Positions 1-7,893 of a stretch of 64,000 nt of DNA are shown here, in pieces. The stretch is from NCBI GenBank assembly GCA_016212925.1, contig JACRDF010000041.1, positions 92,474-156,473 on the forward strand. The letters run 5' to 3'. Made by a program: the position numbers and the translations under genes. This DNA comes from Desulfomonile tiedjei (GTDB lineage Bacteria; Desulfobacterota; Desulfomonilia; Desulfomonilales; Desulfomonilaceae). The notes beneath the pieces are model-generated. The model ran no database searches and had not been told where the DNA came from. It saw only the letters and a list, made by a program, of their open reading frames with translations. Every line of letters begins with the position of its first letter. Position 1 is the first letter of the stretch.

Positions 1-1
1 C

Positions 2-244
2 GTGCATCTTTCGGAAGCCTTGAACGGCGGCCATGCGAAAGCCCGCGAAATGGTCATAGACATCAAATTCGCAGATGGCGGAAGCATCAGGCAAGTTGCA
101 AATCCTATCAAGTTCTCACGAAGCAAACAGGAGTACTCCTTCGCGGGGGCGCCGGGAGGCTCCCACACGAAGATGGTCGTCCTCGGGCTGGGTTATACCG
201 AGGATGAGTACAAGAGCATGGAGGCTGCAGGAGCCTTCAGTTAA
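2..244 (+). CDS. Class III (CaiB/BaiF) CoA-transferase, C-terminal end only
   Basis: The reading frame is open to the left edge, so only the last 80 residues of the protein are visible. They contain the C-terminal pattern of the family: a RQVANPIKFS stretch and a late LGYTEDEYKSM helix, which in full-length members follow the small domain. Family members move CoA from one carboxylic acid to another without ATP. The catalytic Asp lies upstream of the window and cannot be checked. The gene opens the catabolic cluster that runs to 14,380; the next gene starts 34 bases downstream. The true start is outside the window. Confidence 0.8.
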   Translation: MHLSEALNGGHAKAREMVIDIKFADGGSIRQVANPIKFSRSKQEYSFAGAPGGSHTKMVVLGLGYTEDEYKSMEAAGAFS

Positions 245-278
245 GTCAGTCCCCAAGTATTTTCGAGGAGTATTAGCA

Positions 279-725
279 ATGGCGGACAAGTCGGCAATCG
301 GCAAGGAATTACCCGCTTTCACTTGGGAAGTGGAGAGAGGCAAGATCCGTGAGCTTGTCAAGGCGATCGGCGATCCCAATCCGATTTACTCGGACAAAGA
401 CGCGGCGATGGAAGAAGGTTATGCGGATGTTGTTGCTCCACCGACGTTTCCAACCGTTCCGACGCTCTGGACCGGCATAGGGATGGAAGCCGTCAAGGCT
501 TTGAAGATTGATTTTTCCAGGGTCCTTCATGGGGAGGAAAGCTACGAGTACTACGGCGAGATTTATCCTGGAGACGTGCTTACCGGCAGGTCCAAAATAA
601 TCGATATCAAAACCAAATCCGGAAAGTCCGGTGATATGGATATCGTTACGCGGGAGTGCGTGTATACGAACCAGCGAAACGAACTTGTGCTGAAGTCGAT
701 AACCATAGCGATCGAAAGAAAATGA
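279..725 (+). CDS. MaoC-like dehydratase subunit, non-catalytic hot-dog (FAS1 dehydratase N-terminal type)
   Basis: A single hot-dog-fold protein of 148 residues, related to the N-terminal half of MaoC/hydratase-2 enzymes. The ATG at 279 is chosen because a GAGGAG ribosome site sits eight bases upstream; the open frame extends further up but without support. At the place of the hydratase catalytic motif it reads GDPNPIY, with Tyr where the catalytic His should be. It therefore probably serves as the structural partner of the downstream protein (739-1155), which keeps the catalytic pair. Split MaoC heterodimers of this kind hydrate bulky enoyl-CoAs, as in steroid side-chain degradation. The substrate here is unknown. 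Confidence 0.8.
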   Translation: MADKSAIGKELPAFTWEVERGKIRELVKAIGDPNPIYSDKDAAMEEGYADVVAPPTFPTVPTLWTGIGMEAVKALKIDFSRVLHGEESYEYYGEIYPGDVLTGRSKIIDIKTKSGKSGDMDIVTRECVYTNQRNELVLKSITIAIERK

Positions 726-738
726 GGTAGCTCAAAAG

Positions 739-1155
739 ATGCCGCAAGCGATCTACTCGGATGAGATCCATGTGGACGATATCATGCCGGTCCTCGTGAA
801 AGCGCCGATCGATCAGGTCCAACTAGTGAAGTACGCCGGGGCCTCCGGCGATTTCAATCCCCTACACTTCGATCCGGAGTTTGGGAAGGCCGTCGGCATT
901 GGAGGCGTGATTGCCCAAGGCATGCTGATCGCGGGTTTTGTCGGTCAGGCCATGACCAATTGGGTGCCTAAGAAATACATAAGGAAATTCGGCGTCCGGT
1001 TTGCCGGAATGACCCGGCTCGGAGATGTGGTGACGGTCACCGGGGTAGTCAAGGAGAAGACAGGAAACCGGATCGTTTGTGATCTGGAAGCGAAAAACCA
1101 AAACGGGGCGCTTCTCGTCGTCGGCTCGTTCGAGGCGGAGTTGCCCGGCAGATAA
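739..1155 (+). CDS. MaoC-like enoyl-CoA hydratase, catalytic subunit
   Basis: A single hot-dog domain of 138 residues. The hydratase-2 motif is intact: GDFNPLH supplies Asp38 and His43, followed by the acyl-pocket segment GMLIAGFVG. It would add water to a trans-2-enoyl-CoA to give an (R)-3-hydroxyacyl-CoA in the cytoplasm. It lies 13 bases after the non-catalytic hot-dog protein at 279-725, and the two most likely form one heterodimer with a single active site. The next gene is an SDR dehydrogenase that could oxidise the hydroxyacyl-CoA. Function from motif and context is solid; the substrate is not known. Confidence 0.83.
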   Translation: MPQAIYSDEIHVDDIMPVLVKAPIDQVQLVKYAGASGDFNPLHFDPEFGKAVGIGGVIAQGMLIAGFVGQAMTNWVPKKYIRKFGVRFAGMTRLGDVVTVTGVVKEKTGNRIVCDLEAKNQNGALLVVGSFEAELPGR

Positions 1156-1196
1156 TACATGTTCGAATCTTACTGGTATTTGTGCGGAGGGTTTAC

Positions 1197-2033
1197 GTGG
1201 AGAAAATGGTTGATGGAAAGGTGTGCATTGTCACAGGGGCGGGTCGAGGCATAGCGAAGGAGACAGCGCTTTGGTTCGCCCGGGAAGGCGGAAAGGTCAT
1301 TGTCTGTGATCTGGATCAGGATCCCGCCCAAGAGACTGTGGCTGCGATCAAGGAAATGAATGGCGAAGCTGTGGCGGTCGTCGGGGACATTACCGCCGAG
1401 GGGGTGCCGGAAAAGATCGTGCAGTCGGCAGTCGATACCTTCGATGGCCTTGACGTCATTGTCAATGCGGCCGGGTTCACCTGGGATGCGCTGGTTCAGA
1501 AAATGACCGATCAGCAGTGGGAAGCCATGTTGAAGATCCATCTGACAGCGCCCTTCAAGATCATCCGGGCGGCCGCGCCCATCATTCGGGACAGGGCCAA
1601 GAACGAAGCCGAGGCCGGGAAGACGGTCATGCGAAAGATCATCAATATCTCCTCCGTATCCGGAACGCAGGGCAACCCAGGCCAACTGAACTATTCCGCG
1701 GCGAAGATGGGGGTCGTTGGGATGACCAAGACCCTTGCAAAGGAATGGGGCAGGTACAACGTCAATGTCAACTGCGTCGCCTATGGAGCGATAGAAACCA
1801 GACTGGTACAAGCAAAGAAGAAAGGAGAGGAAGCGTTCATTGAGCGGGATGGACAGAAGATCCCCATCGGGGTCCCGGAAGAAGGCCGCGAAAGATGGAA
1901 GACGGTCATTCCCCTTGGACGTGCGGGGACGGCGGACGAGGCCGCGAGAGTCATCCTGTTCTTTGCATCCCCGCTATCCGATTACGTGTCGGGCCAGACC
2001 CTGATCTGCGGCGGCGGTTATGGCGGTTTTTGA
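1197..2033 (+). CDS. SDR-family 3-hydroxyacyl-CoA dehydrogenase-like protein
   Basis: Short-chain dehydrogenase/reductase of 278 residues with the nucleotide motif TGAGRGIAK near the N-terminus, NAAG in the central strand and the active-site YSAAK with an upstream Ser (SSVSG). The GTG at 1197 is preferred because a GGAGG site lies six bases upstream; an ATG at 1206 and a GTG at 1182 are alternatives. Residues about 205-235 form a long insertion before the C-terminus that could shape the acyl-CoA pocket. Between a hydratase and a thiolase pair it most likely oxidises a 3-hydroxyacyl-CoA with NAD(P)+. FabG-like reduction in the opposite direction cannot be excluded. Confidence 0.82.
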   Translation: MEKMVDGKVCIVTGAGRGIAKETALWFAREGGKVIVCDLDQDPAQETVAAIKEMNGEAVAVVGDITAEGVPEKIVQSAVDTFDGLDVIVNAAGFTWDALVQKMTDQQWEAMLKIHLTAPFKIIRAAAPIIRDRAKNEAEAGKTVMRKIINISSVSGTQGNPGQLNYSAAKMGVVGMTKTLAKEWGRYNVNVNCVAYGAIETRLVQAKKKGEEAFIERDGQKIPIGVPEEGRERWKTVIPLGRAGTADEAARVILFFASPLSDYVSGQTLICGGGYGGF

Positions 2034-2121
2034 TCGTCTGTGACGGAAGCCGGGCCCGGATTTGAACGGATTCCGAGCCTCTGTGATGCGCAAACAAGTT
2101 GAAAGCTGGAGGACCTGAAGC

Positions 2122-3579
2122 ATGGTTGGAATCGTAAAACACGGTGGCTACGTACCTCGCTATCGGCTCGATCGCCGGAAGATATATGGAGCTATGGGAT
2201 GGATGGACCCTTCGACGGGGGCAAACGCTCGGGGCGAGAAGGCGGTCGCAAATTTCGATGAAGACAGTATCACGATTGGGGTTGCCGCGGGTCTGGACTG
2301 CCTCCGGGGGATGGATCGCTCGAAGGTCGAAGGCCTCTATTTTGCCTCGACCACCATGCCGTACAAGGAGCGCCTTAACGCGGGCATTCTGACCGCGGCC
2401 CTGGGGTTGAGAGACGAAGTCCGGTCGGCTGATTTCAGTGGAGGACTGAAAGCCGGGACAACGGCGCTGCTGGCGGCACTGGAGGGCGTTCAGTCCGGAG
2501 GAGCCCGAAACATCATGGTCTCCGCGGCCGATTGCCGGTTGGGCCGACCGGCCTCAGCAGAGGAAATGATCTTTGGGGATGCAGCCGCGGCCTTTGTTCT
2601 GGGCGGGGAGGACGTGATCGCGGAATACAAGGGCAGTTACTCGATCACCTATGATTTCGGCGACCACTACCGGGGTGAGTTTGCCAAGTTTGACCGCAAA
2701 TGGGAGGACCGCTGGATCCGGGACCTGGGCTACGAGAAGTTTGTTCCCTTGGCGGTGAACGGTCTGTTGAGCAAATACGGGCTCAAGATATCGGATTTTA
2801 CCACCGTGATCTATGACTGCCACTACGCGGCGGCACGCTCGAAGCTCAACAAGATCCTGGGCATCGCGCCGGATAACGTGCAGAGCAACTTTCAGGCGGA
2901 GATCGGCCAGAGCGGGGCGGCTCAGAGTCTTGTCATGCTTTCTGCGGCGCTCGAACGGGCCAAGCCGGGCGACAAGCTTTTGGTGGTCAGCTTTGGCAGC
3001 GGCTGTGACGCCCTCTTTTTCGAGGTAACCGAGCAGATCGACATGAAGAAAGACTGCTGCGGCATTTCGGGTTGCCTCGCCAAACGCGCGGATCTCGATT
3101 CCTATGAAAAATACCTGGTCTGGAGGGATATCCTGCCCGCGGACCTTGGAATGAGGAGCGAGGAAGATCTCTGGACCCGTTGGAGCGCCCTGTGGCGGAG
3201 CCGAAGAGAGGTCCTTGGACTGTGGGGGAACAGGTGCACCAAGTGCTCGACCCCTCAGTTTCCCGCCCAGCGGGTCTGCACGAACCCGGCCTGCGGCGCG
3301 GTCGACGAATATGAGGATTACCTGTTTTCCGACAAGAAAGGGCGCATCATGAGCTACACGGGTGACATGCTTGCGGCCTCTTACAACCCCCCGGCCATTT
3401 ATGGCGCTGTAGCCTTCGACGGAGGGGGAAAATATTACTTCGATTTTACGGATTGCATTCTGGAAGATCTCGGCACCGGGATGCCGGTGGGCTTGAGCTT
3501 CCGACGAAAATACTTCGACAAGAGACGTGGAATATCCGGCTACTTTTGGAAGGCCGTGCCGGTCAAGGAGGTCGAGTAA
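2122..3579 (+). CDS. HMG-CoA synthase-like protein fused to a DUF35 zinc-ribbon/OB-fold domain
   Basis: Residues 1 to about 310 have the fold of archaeal HMG-CoA synthases (start MVGIVKHGGYVPRYR, end LLVVSFGSG.DALFF). Residues about 360-485 are a DUF35 domain with a four-cysteine zinc ribbon (CTKC ... CTNPAC) and an OB-fold. By eye alignment all three catalytic residues of HMG-CoA synthase are gone: the Glu is Thr77, the nucleophilic Cys is Leu109 and the His is Asp. The protein is therefore probably a scaffold for the thiolase, whose ATG follows this stop codon directly. PhlACB acyltransferase and archaeal thiolase/DUF35/HMGCS assemblies combine the same three folds. A paralogue lies at 23,293-24,738. 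Confidence 0.82.
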   Translation: MVGIVKHGGYVPRYRLDRRKIYGAMGWMDPSTGANARGEKAVANFDEDSITIGVAAGLDCLRGMDRSKVEGLYFASTTMPYKERLNAGILTAALGLRDEVRSADFSGGLKAGTTALLAALEGVQSGGARNIMVSAADCRLGRPASAEEMIFGDAAAAFVLGGEDVIAEYKGSYSITYDFGDHYRGEFAKFDRKWEDRWIRDLGYEKFVPLAVNGLLSKYGLKISDFTTVIYDCHYAAARSKLNKILGIAPDNVQSNFQAEIGQSGAAQSLVMLSAALERAKPGDKLLVVSFGSGCDALFFEVTEQIDMKKDCCGISGCLAKRADLDSYEKYLVWRDILPADLGMRSEEDLWTRWSALWRSRREVLGLWGNRCTKCSTPQFPAQRVCTNPACGAVDEYEDYLFSDKKGRIMSYTGDMLAASYNPPAIYGAVAFDGGGKYYFDFTDCILEDLGTGMPVGLSFRRKYFDKRRGISGYFWKAVPVKEVE

Positions 3580-4785
3580 ATGGCTACAGGGATCAGAGAC
3601 AAAGTGGCGATTATCGGCATGGGGTGCACTCGTTTTGGCGAGCGGTGGGATTGCAGCGCCGAGGATTTGATGGTGGAGGCATTCGTGGAATGCCTGGCCG
3701 ATGCCGGCATCGAAAAGAAGGAAATCCAGGCTGCGTACCTTGGCACCCATTTCGATGAGGTCAATGTGGGAAAGGCGGCGCTCTCCTTGGCCATAACATT
3801 GAAGCTGCCGTTTCTGCCGGTCACACGGGTAGACAATTACTGCGCGACCGCGACGGAGGCGTTTCGTGCCGCGGTTTATTCCGTGGCCGCGGGAGCCTAT
3901 GACATCGTTTTGGCCCTGGGAGTCGAGAAGCTCAAGGATACGGGCTACGGCGGTCTTCCCGGCGGTGCGGGTCGAGGAGTGAAGGCATTCATGGAACAGG
4001 CCAACATGACCGCGCCTGGGATGTTCGCGCAACTGGCGACGGCCTACAGCGCCAAATGGGGTGTGCCCATGGATAAAATCAAGGACGCCATAGCGCACGT
4101 ATCCATGAAGAGCCACGCAAACGGGGCTTTGAACCCCCGCGCTCACTTGCGCAACGTTGTGACGGAAGAACAGATCAAGAAGTCCCCTATGATCGCCTAT
4201 CCTCTGGGGTTGTTTGACTGCTGCGGCGTCAGCGACGGTTCAGCAGCGGCGATCGTGACAACGCCGGAGATCGCGCGGAGCCTGAAACCCAATCAGAGCA
4301 TGGTGAAAGTGAAAGCACTCCAGATCGTCTGCAGCTCGGGCGAGGAGGAGATGTACACGGAATGGGACGGGGCCCATTTCGCAACGACCAGGATCGCGGC
4401 AAGCAGGGCTTACTCCGAGGCGGGGATCGAAGATCCCCGGCAGGAGCTAAGCATGACAGAGGTGCACGACTGCTTTTCCATCACCGAGATGGTCACCATG
4501 GAAGATCTGCATATCTCTCCGAAAGGAGGGGCCTATGAGGACATCATGAGCGGGTTTTACGACCTCAAAGGCGAGGTGCCCTGCCAGATTGACGGCGGGT
4601 TGAAATGCTTCGGGCATCCCATAGGCGCATCCGGGCTGAGGATGATCTACGCGGTGTACGAGCAGCTCCTGGACCGTGTTCCCGAAGAGAGAAAGGTAAG
4701 AAATCCGCGACTCGGATTGACGCACAACCTGGGCGGCTATCCGTGGAAGAACGTGGCGGCCATTTCAATCATCGGCAGGGATTAG
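3580..4785 (+). CDS. SCP2-type thiolase / acyltransferase
   Basis: Thiolase-superfamily protein of 401 residues, starting immediately after the stop of the HMGCS-like gene and with a strong AAGGAGG site inside that gene's end. Catalytic residues are present: nucleophile Cys88 (NYCATATEA), His296 in VHDCFSITE and His346 in CFGHPIGASG. The last Cys of biosynthetic thiolases is replaced (THNLGGYP), as usual in SCP2-type members. It would cleave or form the C-C bond of a 3-oxoacyl-CoA, probably in complex with the DUF35-containing partner. The role as final thiolysis step of this cluster is inferred from context. Paralogue at 24,731-25,918. Confidence 0.85.
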   Translation: MATGIRDKVAIIGMGCTRFGERWDCSAEDLMVEAFVECLADAGIEKKEIQAAYLGTHFDEVNVGKAALSLAITLKLPFLPVTRVDNYCATATEAFRAAVYSVAAGAYDIVLALGVEKLKDTGYGGLPGGAGRGVKAFMEQANMTAPGMFAQLATAYSAKWGVPMDKIKDAIAHVSMKSHANGALNPRAHLRNVVTEEQIKKSPMIAYPLGLFDCCGVSDGSAAAIVTTPEIARSLKPNQSMVKVKALQIVCSSGEEEMYTEWDGAHFATTRIAASRAYSEAGIEDPRQELSMTEVHDCFSITEMVTMEDLHISPKGGAYEDIMSGFYDLKGEVPCQIDGGLKCFGHPIGASGLRMIYAVYEQLLDRVPEERKVRNPRLGLTHNLGGYPWKNVAAISIIGRD

Positions 4786-4828
4786 CGATTTAGTGGCGAC
4801 GAACATTCAAATAAGTCGAGAGGATGGT

Positions 4829-6610
4829 ATGGGCGTTACACCACTGGACGAGATCAAGAGGCGGCCCTGGTATAAGCATTATCCGGAGGAAGTAAAACAG
4901 CAGATCGATTCGTTCAAGTTTCCCGAGCTGCCGGTCTGCAGAATGCTCGAATCATCTGCGAAATACTTCCCGAATTCGACCGCGATCGTCTACGAGCCTG
5001 AAAACCTCGTACTGAGTTACCGAGAGCTGCTTTTCCTTTCCGAGAAGTTTGCATCGGGTCTTCAAAATAACTTCAATGTGAAGAAAGGCGACAGGATTGC
5101 CATATTCGCCAGGAACTACCCGGAGTTCGTCATTGCAGTTTCGGGCATTGAATTATCCGGAGCCGTCTATGTCGCATGCAATCCCATGCTGATACAAGAG
5201 GAACTCGAATATCAGCTTCAAGACGCCGGCGCAAGACTAATAATCAGTTCCGATGACATGGTCCCGGTTCTCAAGAAAGTGATGACCGGAAAAAGAACGC
5301 CCCTGCAAAATGTCATCATCTTTGAGAGGGACAAAGAACTCAAACCAAATCTCTTGCTCGGTGACGGCGGACAACACGATCACGAATTTACAGCCTTCTC
5401 TGATCTCTTTTCCGATGCGCCTTTTACGAGACCGGAAATCGACCCGAAAGCCGACCTGGCCGCAATCATGTATACGTCCGGGACAACCGGTCACCCGAAA
5501 GGCGTGATGATCTCTCATTACAACGTCATATCGTCAGCCATTATGTACCAAACTGCCTTTACCGGAGTATTCCCGGAACTCGATGAAGACGGCTACCTCA
5601 AGAGCAAAAATCAAGGAAGAGATCTGACGAAGGATTGGAAGTATCCCATTCGTTACGGAGTCGATTCGATACTTGCGATTCCACCGTGGACACATGTGAT
5701 GGGCTATCTGTGTCAATTGCAGGCCTCCATGATCGGCGCCCTGACGCTTTATCCCCTGCCGGCCTTCAATGCGGAAAAGATGCTGGAATTGGTAAGAAAG
5801 TGGAAAATCTCCTATGCCGGAGGGGCGCCTCAAATGATGTCGATGCTGCTTTCCCGGTCCGATGCCGATCAAGGCGCTCTGTATCCAATCAGGGCATGGG
5901 GCGCAGGCGGCGCTCCCGTTTCCACGGCTCTCGCTGAAAAATTTTCCAGTCTCATCAGCAGCGGCATTATCACGGAGGGATATGGTTCTACGGAAGCAGC
6001 GGGCACGTCGGCAAAACACTTCAGTAATCGGTCGGCCAAGAAGAGATATGGATCGATCGGGACCCCCCTGCCTTTCGTAGATATGAAAGTCGTTGATATA
6101 GCAACGGGAGAGCACGAAATGCCGGTCGGCGAGGAAGGAGAGTTGATCCACAACGGGCCTGCCGTCACTCTGGGTTATCTGAACAAGCCCGAGGAAACCG
6201 GCAAATCCTTCAGGGACGGCTGGCTGTATACGGGAGATCTTGCTGTAATGGATGAGGACGGGTTCTTCCGCATTACAGGCAGGCTGAAGGAGCTGATCAT
6301 CTATAAAGGCTACAATATTGCTCCGAGAATGCTCGAAGACATCCTGTATCAGCATCCGGCGGTGTTGGAATGTGCCGTGGTCGGCAAGAAGGACGAAATA
6401 GGCGGAGAGATCCCGGTCGCTTTTATAGCACTGAAAGTGGGAAGCCAGGCCTCCGCTGAAGAGATAATGGCCTTCGTGAACTCCAGAGTAGCCCCGTACA
6501 AGAAACTGAGAGGGGTTGAGTTCATCGACAAGATCCCCACCCTGTCCAGCGGAAAGACGGCCCGCAGGGAACTGGCCAAGATGCTGTTAGGGCAGGAAAA
6601 GGCGGTATAG
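4829..6610 (+). CDS. AMP-forming acyl-CoA ligase (copy 1 of a duplicated pair)
   Basis: Adenylate-forming enzyme of 593 residues. It has the phosphate loop YTSGTTGHPKGVM, the YGSTEAAGT adenine motif, the hinge region YTGDLAVMDEDGFF and the C-terminal catalytic Lys in TLSSGKTARREL. It activates a carboxylic acid as acyl-AMP, then acyl-CoA. The ATG at 4829 is chosen over an upstream GTG (4793) because GAGAGG lies five bases before it and the start then matches the paralogue at 7894-9666. The two are very similar along their whole length and flank the acyl-CoA dehydrogenase gene. An aromatic, cyclic or branched acid is possible; the sequence does not decide. Confidence 0.87.
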   Translation: MGVTPLDEIKRRPWYKHYPEEVKQQIDSFKFPELPVCRMLESSAKYFPNSTAIVYEPENLVLSYRELLFLSEKFASGLQNNFNVKKGDRIAIFARNYPEFVIAVSGIELSGAVYVACNPMLIQEELEYQLQDAGARLIISSDDMVPVLKKVMTGKRTPLQNVIIFERDKELKPNLLLGDGGQHDHEFTAFSDLFSDAPFTRPEIDPKADLAAIMYTSGTTGHPKGVMISHYNVISSAIMYQTAFTGVFPELDEDGYLKSKNQGRDLTKDWKYPIRYGVDSILAIPPWTHVMGYLCQLQASMIGALTLYPLPAFNAEKMLELVRKWKISYAGGAPQMMSMLLSRSDADQGALYPIRAWGAGGAPVSTALAEKFSSLISSGIITEGYGSTEAAGTSAKHFSNRSAKKRYGSIGTPLPFVDMKVVDIATGEHEMPVGEEGELIHNGPAVTLGYLNKPEETGKSFRDGWLYTGDLAVMDEDGFFRITGRLKELIIYKGYNIAPRMLEDILYQHPAVLECAVVGKKDEIGGEIPVAFIALKVGSQASAEEIMAFVNSRVAPYKKLRGVEFIDKIPTLSSGKTARRELAKMLLGQEKAV

Positions 6611-6659
6611 CGGAGAGTGCCGATCCGGCGACAGCAACAATTTGAAAAGGTGTGGAAAG

Positions 6660-7799
6660 ATGGAAAGAGGCCTGTTTAGCGAAGAACATACGATCTTTCG
6701 AAGTCAATTTCAGAAGTTCCTGGATGCAGAAGTGGCCCCTTATTACGACCAATGGGAGCAGGAAAGGATTGTGCCGAAGTCTGCCTGGCTCAAGATGGGC
6801 GCAAACGGTTTTCTCTGCCCCTGGGTTGACGAGAAGTACGGTGGTTCAGACGCCGGCTTGGAGTATTCCGTGATCATGGCCGAAGAAATGAACCGCAGGG
6901 ATTTTGTAGGATTTATGGCCTCTCTGCACACCAACATCGTTGTCCCCTATATTGATAGTTTCGGCAGTGAGGAGCAAAAGCAGAAGTGGCTGCCGGGCTG
7001 TGTAACGGGTGAGATTATCACGGCCATTGCAATGACGGAGCCAAATGCCGGCTCCGACCTTGCAGCCATTCGAACCAAGGCCATAAAGGACGGAAACGAC
7101 TACATCATAAACGGACAGAAAACCTTTATCTCCAATGGCTTGAATTCGAATTTGGTTGTCGTCGCGGCAAAAACCGATCCGAGTGCCGGATTCAAGGGAA
7201 TCAGCCTGATATGTGTAGAAGAGGGAACTCCCGGTTTCTTCAAGGGAAGAAAACTGAACAAAATGGGCATCCATAGCAATGATACCGCGGAACTGTTCTT
7301 CGATGATTGCCGTGTGCCGGTTTCACACCTGCTGGGTGAAGAAGGAAAAGGCTTCTATTACATGATGCAGAAGCTCCAAAGAGAGAGGCTTTTTGCGGTT
7401 ATCGGCTCACAGATCATGGCAGAGGCCATGCTCGATCTGACGATAAAATATTGCAAGGAGCGAACGATCTTCGGTAAGCCTGTCAGCTCATTTCAACACA
7501 ACACTTTCAAGATCGCGGAGATGGCAACAGAGATCGAGCTAGGAAGGACGTTTGTCGATACTCTCATACGGGAGCATATGGACGGCATAGACATCACGAA
7601 GAAGGTGTCAATGGCTAAGGCGTGGATTCCGGAGATGGTAAACCGAGTTGCCTACCAGTGCCTCCAACTCCATGGCGGTTACGGTTACATGGAAGAATAT
7701 CCCATCTGCAGGTTTGCCAGGGATGTGAGAGTTCATACTATCTACGCGGGTTCCACGGAAGTGATGAAGACGGTCGTGGGGAAGATGCTGGGCCTGTAA
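6660..7799 (+). CDS. Acyl-CoA dehydrogenase, long-chain/isovaleryl type active site
   Basis: FAD-dependent acyl-CoA dehydrogenase of 379 residues, full family length. The usual catalytic Glu near the C-terminus is Ala here (IYAGSTEVM), but a Glu is present at position 242 in LQRERLFA, the place used as base by long-chain and isovaleryl-CoA dehydrogenases. It should make a 2,3-enoyl-CoA and pass electrons to ETF; no ETF genes are in the window. The ATG at 6660 is preferred over an upstream TTG (6642). The gene sits between the two duplicated ligase genes, so activation and first oxidation are encoded together. Confidence 0.88.
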   Translation: MERGLFSEEHTIFRSQFQKFLDAEVAPYYDQWEQERIVPKSAWLKMGANGFLCPWVDEKYGGSDAGLEYSVIMAEEMNRRDFVGFMASLHTNIVVPYIDSFGSEEQKQKWLPGCVTGEIITAIAMTEPNAGSDLAAIRTKAIKDGNDYIINGQKTFISNGLNSNLVVVAAKTDPSAGFKGISLICVEEGTPGFFKGRKLNKMGIHSNDTAELFFDDCRVPVSHLLGEEGKGFYYMMQKLQRERLFAVIGSQIMAEAMLDLTIKYCKERTIFGKPVSSFQHNTFKIAEMATEIELGRTFVDTLIREHMDGIDITKKVSMAKAWIPEMVNRVAYQCLQLHGGYGYMEEYPICRFARDVRVHTIYAGSTEVMKTVVGKMLGL

Positions 7800-7893
7800 C
7801 AAGCTGAAGTGAGTTTCCGGAAAGCCCGACACCGGATTCCTCCGAAGGACTCGGCGTGGCTGACGAACAATCAAGCAAAGCGGAAAGATAATA

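Noticed and set aside
2554..4146. Long open frame on the minus strand (530 codons) opposite the HMGCS-like and thiolase genes
   Set aside because: It is a shadow of two well-supported genes. Its translation has no recognisable domain and spans their junction.
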